A stretch of DNA of 64,000 nucleotides, from positions 13,367,112 to 13,431,111 of the forward strand of contig OX463854.1 in the NCBI GenBank assembly GCA_949825065.1, given 5' to 3'. The position numbers and the translations under genes are program-made. Positions 34,625 to 47,246 of this stretch are shown piece by piece (the stretch's first letter is position 1; every line of letters starts with the position of its first letter). This DNA comes from Odontocerum albicorne. Lineage: Eukaryota; Arthropoda; Insecta; Trichoptera; Odontoceridae. The notes below the pieces were generated by a model. That model did not search any database. It saw nothing but the letters and a program-made list of their open reading frames with translations, and had not been told where the DNA came from.

Positions 34625-37600
34625 TTATTGAATCATTTTTGTCATAACTTTAAGTGTTTTAAATCCGTCGGGAAATTTGACAGCCAATTTTTCTTCCAGC
34701 TCAGCAAACTCAATCTCCAAAAGGGTGGTAAAGCCGGCTTTTGCCGCGAGGACTTGAGATCCTACAGCTGTAAATATTGTTTCTGTCACTTTAATATGAT
34801 TTTCCTTGCAGAGTGGAGTCCTGAAAATAAAACAGTTGCTTTATTTTCTTAACCAATATTTTTCCGATCTCCTTTTCCATATCCTGGCCATCGATGATTG
34901 TTAAGTTTGTGTTTTTTTTTAAATATATTTGATACTAGTTTTATATTCTTTTTGTTTTGGTTTAACTGTGTTTTTTTTCATAAATAATGCAAACCATCAA
35001 CTGTGCTCCCGATACTTTGTAAAATAATTATATGGTTGTTTGGAAAATATTGCTGCATGACAACAAACTCGTCATATTCTCTACTTCAAAATAAAGTTTT
35101 TATTTAAAATGCATTTAGAGACTAAAAATTTTTGTATAATAAATATAGCTTAGTTTACTATTACCCATGCAATTAAATTTAAATAAATATTTTATAAACA
35201 GTTATCGCATAGAGAATTTTTTTAAATTAAAAAAATGTTAGACACTCTTATTTTTATAACAAAATGATAAAGGAAACATTAACAACTAAATGAATTAATT
35301 TAAAACTTAATATTTATATTTTGCTTCTGTAAAGAATATTTGTTTATTGATGAAATTTACAGGCTTTAATTTTTGATGTTTTTGATAGTTTCAAAATTGT
35401 TTGCTGTGACCCTCAAATTAAGAAAAGAAGAAATATTACAAACCAGTAGTGAGATTTTCTGTAAATTAAAATAAAAGAAAAAAATCAATCCCTCTTCTTA
35501 ATTGTGCATTATTTATTCACTTTCTAAATTTTTTAAATAAAGTGCATTTGATAACATCATAAATTTTATTAATTGAGATTTTTTAATAAGAGACTTAATG
35601 AAATGCAAATATGATAAAGCAACAAACATTAATCTGGAGTTAATACGGCTTTAACTTTGTGTAATTTGATATCAGAATATTGAATGATAATCTTAAATTA
35701 CTTTTTTACTCAGTCGATTGGATAGATCCTCACTGCGTGTTTCTTTCTCATACTTCGACACGCTGTTCACCAGGAATTATATCTAATAAGAGTGCTAAAA
35801 ACAATACTTAAGTTTAACTGACGGTATGTTCTATCGAAAGTATGTGACTTGATTTTTTCGTTTTCTTTGTCTAATTACTATTTTACGTTTGCTTATGACA
35901 TTAGTGATACACTAAGCCACAATCAAGCTAAAACAATTATAAAGAGCCAAATAATGCTAAACAAAATCATCTCTCATTAAAAAAAAACCCTTTGGGTCAA
36001 TAAACTTTACTCACTTCCGATGAATTATGACACCGCTTGTAATTGAGCATTGCTCCTGTAACAAACGGGATTGTTCCGCCTGAAGAGAGCCTCGAGATAG
36101 GAAGTAGAAACATGTATTGGATGATAAATGAAATTAGTGGAAAAATAATTTTATTTTTATTTTTAGTCTAACTTTTATCATTCAACTATGCGAATGATTC
36201 CATCATCGGTTTTTTATTGCCGTCAAGGATTTAAGTCTACTTGTCTCTGTAACCAGCACCTTCAGTAAGTGTAGCTCACACCGATTACAAAATTTATCCA
36301 TTTTAAATTCGATTTCCCCGCTTTTTTCCGCCCAATTAATTGGCTCGAAGGAGCCTATTTCCAGAGGGGTTGGCTTGTACACAACGTACATAATATTCTA
36401 GCCACCGCAAGTTTGCTATTATAATGATTGTCGCAACAACCAGCATCGCTATAGAGAACATTTATCCTCAAGAATAAATAAAGTATAAGGTAAAAAAATA
36501 TTGAACTACCTTGCCAATAATATTTCAGCCCCAATATTCATTCCTCTGAATTTTTTATTAACACACAAACCAGCAGCCCCTAGGTATCTGTCAACTCCAA
36601 ACTTTTCATAAATATCAAATCTTGATCCTACTTCTTCCAAAATTTTAAGAATCTCTTGTGGTTCCTCCGCTCCCGGCTAAAATATAGAGAAATACGTTTT
36701 TAATTTCTTATTCTAAATAAGGTACATTACTAAAATAATTTATTTCACAATGACATCATATTTTTGATGCTTTTATTTTTTTAATTAATTTTGAAATATT
36801 CATACCGGTCGTTCTTCGTTCCCTTTTACACAATACAAGAGAAGATTTATTCCTACTATATCTTTATGTGGGTTCGTTTCATCATCTTCAAAACAAATCA
36901 AAGAAAATTTCTGTGGGAGCAGGTATTTCGTCCAAAAATTTTTGAGTTGTTGAAAAGCTTTAGGATTATTTAAAATATCTGCAAAAATATGATATAAATG
37001 ATTAGATAAATATTGCAATTTATTAACAACTTATATGACTTTTGTTTACCAAATAATAAGTACTTGATGAATGTATATTTTTGACATATTTATTAGCATG
37101 TAAATCTTAAATTTTAGACTATTTCCAAACAAAGTAAACGTTTATTTTTCATTAGACGTTTATTATTTCCTTTGATTTATACCTACGTATGCAGTATGAC
37201 CTTTTGTGATAAAAAAAACTATACTTAATTTTTACACCTTTTCCATAAAAAAATAACATTGGTAACTTCCCAAACACCACTTTAAACTAGTTATGAAAAT
37301 TTTATTTCTTTTTCACACTGTGTTTATACATAAAATAAAGTTAGACCATTAATTATTCATTGATGGAATTAAAAAAAATATAATTAAAAAAGTGCTTGAT
37401 TTTTAAGCAAAAAAGATATATTTGATGATCATGTACCGCCAAACTTCAGACAAAAATGCTTTAACAATTTAAAAGCATATTCTTTTTTTATTAAAAACTC
37501 TTTTCCTATGTTTTTTTTCGCTATCAACATAAAAATGTAAATCATTTAATTATATTTTTCTCTCAACTCGTATAAATTGGCATAACTTTATATACAATTG

Positions 37601-39482
37601 AGGTTATTCAATTTGAATATGATTTTGTAAACAAATTATGTCAAGGCTAGGAAACTCTATTATCTTATAAGATGATATATACTAGTCCAAGTTTATTGCA
37701 AAAATATGCAAGTTTCAAGGGAAATGGAAAGGAAATTATGAAGTACTAAATATATTCAATGAATTTATTCCCTAATTCGCTTTCGAACGGCTCTTTAATC
37801 TTTGTATATAATTTATCTTATCAGTATAATCACATGTTTGTGTCACTAGGCAAGATAACTTCTTGTCACTTTAGTAAAGCTTACATGAATTAATTTATTA
37901 TCTCTGATAAAGTTCACTTGAGATTTGTGAAAACATTACATTTACCTTCGTTTGTTGCTAGGCGTGGTTTTAGGTTTAATACATGTATAATAATAAATTA
38001 ATATTTATTTTGTGCTATTTAGTGAGTGACATTATTATACTATTAGATAATAATAATTATTTGGCATTTTTTTATAAGCTAGTTATTAACACTCCCTTTG
38101 ATATGCCAATGTTTAAAAAAAGGGCCTTTGACAATATTATTCTTAGTGATGGAAACGTTAAAGAAACTATTGAACTGGTTCCTAAATAAACTATCTTTTT
38201 TTTGCACAGATTTTTCCTGTTACGCAAAGAGATATCTATCCTAGTAAAGTTGAAGTGCGAGGCAAATATATTTTAACAGGTGCAACACTTGAAATATCGC
38301 GGTGAATCGATAAATTAGGGCAGAAGTTCAATCGAATCAATTAAGTAATGTTTAAGAAAAAACTTTTTTTAAATGAATAAAACTCAAATAGTCACAATTT
38401 ATGATACACCTGACCTGATAATCGCGATTCTGTTCGTCAGCATAAACTTCTACAATAGCAATGATGAAAAAACCTAAAGTCTTTAAATGCTTTCCAAACA
38501 CTGAAGTCATTTATTCAGATAATCAAATAATTATATGTAGAAAAAAGATATTTTTTTACCACTCTAAAAATGAGTATATTTGAATTCAATATTTTTTAAA
38601 GACACATATCAATTAGTTCAAGTGCCATGGTGCCGTTAGAATGCACTAAGAAATGATAGTTTATAACAATTTTACAATTTTTTTTGTGAAATTTTATTTA
38701 CAAATTAAAAAGGAAAATAATATCAATAGTATACTTACAACAGTAAAACACAAAATATAAATTATAATTAAACCACAGTTTGGCTTGCCAAAATGTAACG
38801 CAAAAGTAAATATATGTTATGATGAATTGTTTTATAAAATATTAGTTTTACTCGTTTTCGACACTTTTCTAAAAAATGCATTGTAAATTATTTTTATCAA
38901 ACACTGTTTATTCCACTTTTCTGTGACGGTATAACCCTACCGGTTTCAAAGCTTTCACCCCATCTTCAGGGGAGCGCAAACAATGTTTGCGCTCCCCTGA
39001 AGATGAGGTGAAAGCCTTGAAACCGGTAGGGTTATACCGTCACAAAAAAGTGGAATAAACAGTGTTTGATAAAAATAAATTACAATGTCTTTAAACCTCC
39101 ACAACGTTAATGCCTTAACTATAAACAACAAAAAATGCATTATATTATATTTTTTTTTAAATGATATTATATTTTTTTAATATGAAAAATGATCAGAAAG
39201 AAAAAAGAATCATAAAATAGAACATATATATTTTCAATTGCAGTTAACTTGTTATAAAAATAAGACACAAAATTTTGAATTACAGTGAACTTTTAATAAA
39301 ATAAAACTGTACTTACTTGCAGATAGCGTAAAAGGTTCATCAGGTAAGAAATTTTTCGTCATAAAATCAAAAACCTCCTCATACATTGATTCAGGAACCT
39401 CTTGAATTTTGAATTTCTTCTGAGTTCCATCTTTCAGAGTTTTCTCAAATCTTCGCCAAATTTTGGGACTATCCGCCATCAT
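34625..39482 (-). CDS. AANAT-like (GNAT) N-acetyltransferase, gene B, complete
   Basis: Probable cytosolic acetyl-CoA-dependent amine N-acetyltransferase; substrate unknown. Exons on the minus strand: 39482-39317, 36978-36806, 36676-36510 and 34820-34625 (166, 173, 167 and 196 bp; 702 bp, 233 residues plus stop). Introns of 2338, 129 and 1689 bp have GT..AG borders and phases 1, 0, 2. Exon 1: IWRRFEKTLKDGTQKKFKIQ (residues 8-27) and NFLPDEP (44-50). Exon 2: LICFEDDETNP (82-92). Exon 3: motif A, AGLCVNKKFRGMNIGAEIL (148-166). Exon 4: SQVLAAKAGF (190-199), the second CoA-contacting region, stop TAA at 34625-34627. There is no signal peptide or membrane segment. Two adjacent ATGs open the frame; the first is used here. 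Length suits insect AANATs. The pyrophosphate loop reads RGMNIG, with Asn where RG-GIG is usual. Confidence 0.92.
35028..35078 (+). mobile_element. SINE 3'-end fragment
   Basis: GGTTGTTTGGAAAATATTGC followed by TGCATGACAACAAACTCG resembles the SINE 3' segment. It lies in intron 3 of GNAT gene B. Confidence 0.4.
38878..39130. mobile_element. foldback element, near-perfect hairpin
   Basis: Two arms of about 100 bp meet with almost no loop at about 38983: left arm ATCAAACACTGTTTATTCCA, ACGGTATAACCCTACCGG and TTCAGGGGAGCGCAAACA; right arm their complements, through to ATTACAATG at about 39086. Sequence to about 39130 (TCTTTAAACCTCCACA, TTAACTATAAA) is also shared with the copy at 9324-10057. It lies inside intron 1 of GNAT gene B, so its RNA would fold into a long hairpin in the pre-mRNA. 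Confidence 0.9.
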
Positions 39483-39957
39483 TTTGATTTATTTCTAATT
39501 GTTTGTATACACTTACGTTCGCTTACATTAAATGACGAGAGATTTTTCAAGCGTGACATAGCATTTAATATCACACATGATTAAGCTTATCGTTAAGATA
39601 TCGCAGGTATCATAACTGATCAATTATACAATAATTTAAATGATTTGCGGAAATTTCCACTCATTGTAAACAGGGTTATCATTTTTTTAGTTATTTAAAA
39701 AAAAAGACTAAGTTGAAATAGTATATTTAATTTTTTTACAAGTAAAAATCTTAAACATTAAGAATAATTAATAACCAACTATTTTACAATATAAATACCA
39801 GATTTAGAAAAAATCATACTTTTTCAGCTTTTACAATAGTATTTTTTTTAATTTACTGTAAAGAAATCCTCACTATCTGTCAACGAAAATATTTCAAGAA
39901 AACTTTGTTAAGTCTTAACCAACATATTAAAAAAATGTAATAAAAGAACAAAGTATG
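39483..39957. promoter_or_regulatory. putative upstream/promoter region of GNAT gene B
   Basis: This is the sequence 5' of the gene B start codon. It is AT-rich with no clear TATA or initiator at a fixed distance; AACGATAAGC on the minus strand is a possible GATA-factor site. Assigned by position only. Confidence 0.25.
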
Positions 39958-40035
39958 TAGCACCGGTTAGGTAACAGACTCTCCTCATTGGCTTTCTAGC
40001 TTGGGATTCGAACCCACTATTATTGAGAGATTAAA
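39958..40035 (+). mobile_element. tRNA-like fragment
   Basis: GTAGCACCGGTTAGGTAACA followed about 30 bp later by CTTGGGATTCGAACCCAC has tRNA A- and B-box-like words at plausible spacing. No cloverleaf closes. Probably a SINE head or tRNA relic. Confidence 0.3.
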
Positions 40036-40129
40036 CAAATACAAAATAAATATATATAAGGTGAGTTTAAGGATAAAAAAACTTGATGCAGTTATTAGGT
40101 AAGGTACTTACCCGCATTTGTATTTGTTT

Positions 40130-40260
40130 AGAAATATATATTTGGTAAGAAAACCACAGAAAACTGACCAAAACAAGACGAACTACAATAAAACATTTGT
40201 AGATTTTCCGATGTGTAATTTGGTTTTAGGTGGAGTGCAGTATATTTTCGTAATGTTAAT
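40130..40260. repeat. dispersed repeat, pair with 8130-8245
   Basis: TTTGGTAAGAAAACCACAGA, GACGAACTACAA, CATTTGTAG and GGAGTGCAGTAT occur in the same order as at 8.1 kb. Confidence 0.45.
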
Positions 40261-40509
40261 TTAAAATCATATTTTTTATAATCCAATCCAATCATTAAAA
40301 TATTGAAAACAATTCAATCATCTTATAGAAAACTATTTAACCTTAAAAACTTATTTTATAATGACATTTACACATTTGAAACTTGATGAAATCGACTGTT
40401 TAATTTTGAATATGATAATATTGATTTATTTATAAAATAAAAAGATTTTATTTTAATTTCTCGAAGAACAACGATTCATTGACAGATAGTTAACGACATG
40501 CCTACGACG

Positions 40510-40765
40510 GGTTCTCTGATTTTTGGGGCACATTGTCAACGGCAATGGAGACTGTCTGGAGAGGTTTGTGATCACTGGGTGCATTAAAGGACGACACACA
40601 AGAAGACGAGCCATATAACATTGTTCAACACAATGTTCTGATCAAGTGAAGGACGCAATAAGACTAACCTTAATCGCTGCTCTTCAAATTGCGGAGTGCA
40701 TGGATGAATGAAGGGGAGTTGTCAAGGGTATAAGAGTCACGATGATCAGTCATGAGTAACACGAC
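40510..40765 (+). pseudogene. LINE C-terminal tail
   Basis: GHIVNGNGDCLERFVITGCI, then a CSDQVKDAIRLTLIAALQIA block and AECMDE, a stop, and RGVVKGIRVTMISHE. This follows the pattern GNT-LEK-I-GKI-GKR-RGR..W-DQVK-ATGLTL-AALQMAE-RDEWR of a common insect LINE family. It is interrupted by stops and short of the RT domain. Confidence 0.75.
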
Positions 40766-42444
40766 AGGATAGACAGAATTATATTAACAATTTATTATTT
40801 GTTTTACTTGTTCGTAATAAGATAGACCGGTTATTACCTAAAATGGATCATATTTTACTTATTCATAAATTATATACGAGTATAATAGTATTTTGGAATG
40901 AAAATACGTCATTTTTTGTATTGAGTTTTTAAAAACCTTTAAAAGTAAAGATTTATAACTTAGTTATTATTTGTGATATCAAATGAAACAATTTTTATTA
41001 AATATCATATAAATAATTATTTTATCTCATTTGAAAGTGAAACAGCTTTTTACACAAACACAATAGCATAAATATTATAAAATATTACAAATTTTATGAA
41101 TGAAAATAAATAAAGACGTTGTATTTGTACGTAGAGCTGAAATATTTCCAGTGATCCCCCATTCTTAAAATAATAAGCTCGTAATATACCTATTTATTAA
41201 ATTAAGTAAATTAAACTTAAATATAAATAAAACATAAACACTGTTTTGTCTTCAATACTTTCTACTATGTTTTTTGTGTATTATTTAATTACCAAAGAAT
41301 AAAAAAAAAATTTGAAACCTAATCGACTATGAAAAAAATACTTCTAATTTTTTTCATCATGGTTATTATTTGAATAAAAATGTACATTTACACCATCACG
41401 TTTTTTTCTTATCGGGTTAGGTAGGAAAGAATGCAAAACTGTTTTATCACAACATACTGCCTTCGCCCCCTCCACACATTTTTTTCTCCTTACCTTTCAT
41501 TATTCTCAAATTTCATTCACTTGATCCATCCGTGTTTTCACGGTTATTCTCTACCACTGCTTATACTTATGATTGCATTGTAAAATTGTATAGTCATTAT
41601 TTCCACATCCATCCGTTCATTATGTCTAAACCTTCTCAACGTGTTCTTTTTTGTCCTACTCAATACATCAATTTAAAGCTTACATTTATCTTTAACAATT
41701 ACATTTATTATTCTGTTATACATCGACACATCACACGTTCTTCTAAGTTTTCGCGTTTCCACCTCGTTTATTTGGCTCCTTTCAATCATTTTTTCACGTT
41801 TGGCTTGAACTCGAAACATCAGTGTTGGCATTTTATAATATTGTAATTCGTTTTGTACGCCTTGATATACTTTGTTTTGAGTATGCGAGAAAAATATGGT
41901 TACAGTTATTATTTTTAGACATCAATATGTGGTATTTTTTTACCGGAAGGGGTTTCTGTCTTTCTAATATAAAATTACCAAAAACATGTGCTCACTTTTA
42001 TCTTAAATTTCCTTTTCAAATTTTAACGGTTAAGTTTTAAACCGGGATGAACGAACCGTTTTCTTAAGTTTTTTTATATTAAATTTTCAATAGCTCTGAG
42101 AAGTTTCCGTTTTCGGAGATTTTCGTGCCTTCAATTTGCACTTTTTAACACCGACGCGCTAGCAATTTGGCTTTCGAACATTTTTAGGCAAAAGTTTCTA
42201 ATATAATTAAACACTTTTCTAAGGTGAGTAAAGTCAAGAAATAATTAAGAACTCTTTCGTTCACCTGTTCAAATTGACACAATTTAAACTTTTCAAGTAA
42301 AAGTAATTATGGGGTCGGCTTCCTTTCCGAATATTCTTCGTTTGTGAACCGATTTATTTTTGAGGAACAATAACAGTTCCCTTAAATCACTTTCATTTGC
42401 TTTTACTTCTTATGCCGTAGATGGTGGCATTTTAAAGGAATATC
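40766..42444. other. no gene recognised
   Basis: AT-rich. A TACGAGTA octamer is at 40875. The open frame at 41532-41846 has no recognisable domain. Confidence 0.4.
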
Positions 42445-42640
42445 TATATGATTCACTGGTTCGCAGAAGATTGAAGCGCGGCTCTATTGGATGGAACCTA
42501 AGAGGAATCCAAAATTCCTCTGATAGTTGAGCGAGTCAAAAAGAAATTTCTGCGATACATTTATCGCAGGGAATATGGATTTGAAATATGTAAAGTCATA
42601 TGGGATAAAGATTTCACATTTTTATGGGTTTGCTAAGTGC
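42445..42640 (+). pseudogene. LINE RT fragment (thumb region)
   Basis: LVRRRLKRGSIGWNLRGIQN, then after a frameshift IVERVKKKFLRYIYRREYGF. This is the pattern LVRS-LEY-S-VW-P....IE-VQ-KFLRYL--RE-GF downstream of the RT domain of jockey-like LINEs. Short, frameshifted and nonfunctional. Confidence 0.7.
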
Positions 42641-44779
42641 TGGAAGCAATCTACGTACATTTACATTTCAATTCATACATTTACAAATTATAATCCGAAA
42701 AAATAGCGTATCCGTGGTTGACTAATAAACTTTCAATCAATGTATCTTACTAAGTTTGTATTCGGTATTGTATTATATGAAAAAAATACTATCACAGGAA
42801 AGCATGATAATATTTCTTTGTTTTTTTTTAAATTTTTAGGCTTATATTTATTTAATTGTTTACAAGTAATCAAGTATTATTATCTTTATTTTGTGTAATA
42901 GGCTAAAACTTATATCAAAATATTTTAACAGAATATTGAAAACATAGGACCCTTAAGCCAAACTTGAGATTTTGAAAGTAAAATAGAAGAAAAATGATAA
43001 AAAAACGTAAAAAAAAGAACAAGAGAAAAATGTGGTAAATATCGAAATATTACGAATGATTATGTTATTTAAAAAAAATATTATTATGAAAAGGGAAAGT
43101 TAAAATTAATTATAATTTGTACAAAGAAAAAAAAATTTAATAGTGATTGCGATATTTTTTCATTTGACTATATTACAGTAAACTCAATTAAATAACAAGA
43201 AATGGATAACAATTGAAAGATACTATAAAACACAGCCATTAAAAGCGCAAAATAAAAAAAGGCTTATGTAAACTAACTTAACATGAAAGTATATTTAATT
43301 TGTAACTTGTATTTAAAACTGATAAATAAAACATTATATTTTCTGGATAACTTTTTATTCTGACAATTTTAACAGTTTTAATATTTATTTTTTATTTCAT
43401 TGTGATGTCTCAGCTTTTGTCATAGAATTTTAACCCTTCAAATACCAAAATAAAAGCTCAACAACATTTGTAATTGATCAATCAAGATAATGCAACAATT
43501 GCGAAACTCCGTGTCTGGGTTGGTAGATATTTTTATTGTAGATATTGTTGAGTTCTGGGAAATCTTTCTCCGACATCTCCTCAATATTTGATCTTGACTG
43601 GGAAATTGGTATTTCAGTTTAATCTAAAGAATTTTATATTGTAATTTGAACCATAATTTTCCTCTCGTTTTGGACTTGAAATATATTATTTTTCTCCTAT
43701 TCCTAAGGTTGTTCTTTATACGAGTATAAGCGATTTCGTAAGTTGTATGTGTTACAAATTGTGCTGATTTTAGAGTTATTGAAATTGTCTATTTTTTTAA
43801 GTAAATGTTGGTACGCTTTGTAAAAAACTCACAAGTATGGTACACATATATAATAAATAAATCAAATAGAGATTTTATTCCTCATAAAGGATCTTTCAAA
43901 TTAAGCGGTTTTTAAAATTCTTGAATAAAACACAGATGGCGTCGTGAACTTGCCTAGATTTTGTGACATTTGAGAAATGTAATGTATGACATTTTGTGAG
44001 GGTTAATTTTGGTTTTCCAAAATAACGCTCTCTCGTCATAAATACATTGCATTTGAATTTAGTATTGTTCCCGCCTAGCATTCGCTAGACGCGATGAAGC
44101 TTTCGGAATTGCCGCTATATTGTTACTGTCGCAAAAATCTAAATTTAAAGATCAGTTTTCAACGCATTCACTTTAAACACAGCCGGAGTTTTGCTTTTTT
44201 CGGGACGCGGACTGACACAGCCGGAAGCCAGTCAGTCGCCCATGGATTAGCTAACAAAATAGACTGTGCTCGCTGTACCGAAGTTTGGAGGGAAATAATG
44301 CGTTGTTCTGACCGTTATACAAATGTCCAGAATTGTGGCGAATCCAAGTCGGTATGTGGGCGTGATGATATCTGAAGGTATTTCAGTATCATGAAAATGA
44401 CATGAAACATAACCGCTGAACTAGTAAACGGGTAAAAGTCAATGCAATTTCTGTTGTTGCAATATACTCGTAGATAGCCTTGTAGAAATAATTTTATATT
44501 TTTATAAAATTCCGTTACGTAATTTTGAAAGTTCTCAGAATGCCGCAGTTACGCACGCATACTTGCCGGGAGACTAGAATACAACTAGCGCCCTGTCGTG
44601 GCAGACCCAAGTAACTTGGACCTGTCAGATTTGACAGATGTAAATCAAAACCTAACCTCAAAAGTTGTTTACGTAATGGATTATAAGGATCGATGTTTCT
44701 TTGCCACTAACGTTGGAATAACTTATATTTATTTAATTTGAATGAAAGGTTATCCCACGAGAAATGAACCTGGCAATTT
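42641..44779. other. no gene recognised; higher-GC patch near 44.1-44.6 kb
   Basis: Mostly AT-rich. At 44094-44375 a plus-strand frame of 93 codons in less AT-rich DNA looks more coding-like than its surroundings (for example CARCTEVWREIMRCSDRYT), but I recognise no domain. It may belong to the transposon remnant that starts at about 44780. Confidence 0.35.
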
Positions 44780-45240
44780 ATAAAAATTGAGTCGTATACA
44801 ATACAACAACGCGTTCAAATTGTTGAATTATTTTATATATTGTAATCTCCGGAAACGGTGGCGTTAATTGGCCACCAAGATCATGTGATCTGACACCATT
44901 GGACTATTTTCTCTGGGGTTACCTGAAAAGCCAGGTTTATAAAAATTACCCCCAATCAATTCCTGAGCTGAAGGATGAAATTATTCGCGTTATTGGTGAG
45001 TCAGAAACGCAATTATGTCAAAATGTCATCGAAAATTTTGACAAAAGAGTGGACATCTGTGGAGCTGCAAGAGATGGACATTTGGCAGATATTATTTTTT
45101 GTGTTTAAATGTCGTAAATGTCGTACTTTAACGACCAATAAAAAGTTTTTGGAAATCAAAGTAAATTGTGTCTTTTATTCAAGAATTAAAAAAAAATTTA
45201 AATAAACAAACAGCTCCATTTGAAAGACCCTTTATAAGAA
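44780..45240 (+). pseudogene. Tc1/mariner-like transposase with internal deletion
   Basis: At 44786-44845 the frame reads SYTIQQRVQIVELFY and then a stop, matching the helix-turn-helix start (YT-EQR-QIVELY) of a Tc1/mariner-related family. At 44851 a second block starts at once: NWPPRSCDLTPLDYFLWGYL, then YPQSIPELKDEIIRVIGESE and CQNVIENFDKRV, the C-terminus of the same family including its final catalytic acidic region (LTPLD). Everything between, including the first two catalytic residues, is missing. The stop is at 45108. Terminal inverted repeats were not resolved. Confidence 0.82.
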
Positions 45241-45429
45241 ATTTAATGTCTCATTTTGAACATTTTCATTTTGTTGTAATATAAAGGTTAAGTAAACCGA
45301 TTTTGAAAAAAATGGAAATTGAACAGAGTATACGATCAAATAAATGTAACAATATTAAAAATCCGTGTTAGGTCATTTTAGACAAGATTTTGACGAAAGC
45401 TATCTATTATAATGTATCCACTAAATTTG

Positions 45430-45660
45430 TGTTAAGTTATGCAAAGAAGAGAACTCTGAAATAGTTTGGGCACGTGGAACGAATGAATGATGAAAGACGA
45501 ACAAAACAAATACACAGTGTAAATTTTGGTAGTAGGCGTGGTAGAGGACACCTAAGGAAAGTATGGATGGAAAAATGAATGATATTTTAAAAGGAAAAAA
45601 TGTGAGAAATTAGAAAAGTCGTATAAGTTGTATTAGAAGGTGTATGGCTGTGGAAGAGGT
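45430..45660 (+). pseudogene. LINE C-terminal tail, same family as 10360-10965
   Basis: FGHVERMNDERRTKQIHSVN, then SRRGRGHLRKVWMEK and a stop, with downstream frames still showing LEGVWLWKR. This is the L-WFGHVERM-DER..GRRGRGRP..W tail of an insect LINE. Confidence 0.75.
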
Positions 45661-46544
45661 GAAATATGTGTCGAGTTTAAAAATGGCATTTAAGTATGTT
45701 TGTATATACTAAAACTTTAAACAACTCACTACAATTTTATTTTAGTGAAACTTTTTAGTATATTTTTTTTTGGAATTATAAATAAACATTGTATTGCAGA
45801 ATATTACGTTCCTCGCAATAACCACAACTAACGTATTATTGTGTCTTCATCCAATAAGATGTATAATTCACAGGAGTTCCGTGCTATTGCTTCCTTGAAA
45901 CTTAGTAAGTATGCGCGGTAATTAATGTTTCAATAGGATTCCGTGTCGTTAAAGAAAATGGCGCCCCAGCGTATCGGCTTTTGGCGAGAAAGGCAAGCGT
46001 CTTTGTTTCCCATGAGTACACATATTAAAAGACGATAATAACTAGAGCAATGGAGAGAAACCACGAATCAAGTGCATAAATGAACCAAAACTCATTTCAC
46101 ACAAATTACATTTATATTCAAAGGTAACGTACGAATATAACCAAATTTAAGGGTTACATGCACTCACTAACCATATCCACACCGTATCTTTATTTTGGAG
46201 TTGGTAGAAAGGATACATTTCTTTTTTTAAACAATGGCGTAGAATTGACTTCGTCCATATCCATAAATTTAATCAAACAAAATCCCATGTTCATTTTATT
46301 TATTACTATTTCCTTTAGTTAAAACTTGTCATACTTTCTCCTATCATTCTTTCCTCAGTTTTTCTTTCTATCGTTCTCCACTTGTTTCAAGATAATTTAT
46401 TTTGAAATCGTTTGTAACAATTAGATGTCGACATGTAGACAAATTATCTCAAAATCTTTTTATAAAATATGTATTTAACAAACAGTTATCTCTAACCCAA
46501 TAATTCCTTACTTTATCATGCATTACTTTATCAAGTGTGAGGTG
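45661..46544. other. no gene seen
   Basis: AT-rich, with a short less AT-rich patch around 45950-46000 (GGCGCCCCAGCGTATCGG). Nothing recognised. Confidence 0.4.
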
Positions 46545-46820
46545 TTCAATTTCGCGTGATGTATACATATGTAATTGAGTGTCACTGATTGTCAGGTTGA
46601 TGAGAATGAGCAACGGGATTTAATATAATCCAAAATCGGAAAGAAGTATCGATTTATGTTTCATGCTATATGTCCTCAGGCAAAAGCCTAGTTTAGAGGA
46701 CATGACAAATGAAAGGCAACAAACCCAGATTCATTAAAATATTGTGTCCAAATTGAGTTACCTGCAATTTTTTCGCAAACTATGTATATTTCTTGTCATG
46801 TATAATATAAATAAAATTGT
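46545..46820. repeat. dispersed repeat, pair with 6230-6530
   Basis: Same order and orientation as the 6.2-kb copy: CATATGTAATTGAGTGTCAC, TAATCCAAAATCGGAAAGAA, GGCAAAAGCCTAGTTTA and TATTTCTTGTCATGT. A short deletion removes GTGAGATACAA relative to the other copy. Confidence 0.75.
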
Positions 46821-46952
46821 CCTACTACATAAAATTCGGAAAACAGCCACTTTTTCTCCAATGATTCAGCTCTAATCAATCTCCTTCATTGTAAAGGCTT
46901 CATTGCTGAACAATAAATGGAGTATTTTATTATACTTTCGTTGTATAAATTG

Positions 46953-47132
46953 CCGCCTGATGTGTTAATTACAATGTGGCAATCTCTTTCAACCAATCAA
47001 AAGGCTGTTGAGTAATTTTTAATGGACAATAACATATAAATCATTTTAAGAGTCTGGGCTGCAACGAAAATCAAACCCATAACCTCCGGGTAGAAAGATA
47101 GATATTTTACTCACTATGCTATTGAGGTGGTC
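46953..47132 (-). mobile_element. tRNA-derived SINE
   Basis: Minus strand: head with CACCTCAATAGCATAGTGAG, B-box region TTATGGGTTTGATTTTCG, body, GATTGGTTGAAAGAGATTGC, and 3' end CACATTGTAATTAACACATC. Diverged copy of the 23.87-kb SINE. Confidence 0.75.
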
Positions 47133-47246
47133 AAAAAAAAGCAGCCTAGGAAGATTAAAATTAAACATATCAGTTCAATTTTATAATTCTTTTGTTTTTC
47201 TTTTATAACAATGATATTCGATACCATATTGTTAATAAATTATTTT

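Noticed and set aside
44094..44375. Host gene exon of 93 codons
   Set aside because: No domain, no convincing splice partners, and it lies just upstream of a transposon remnant; left as unassigned.
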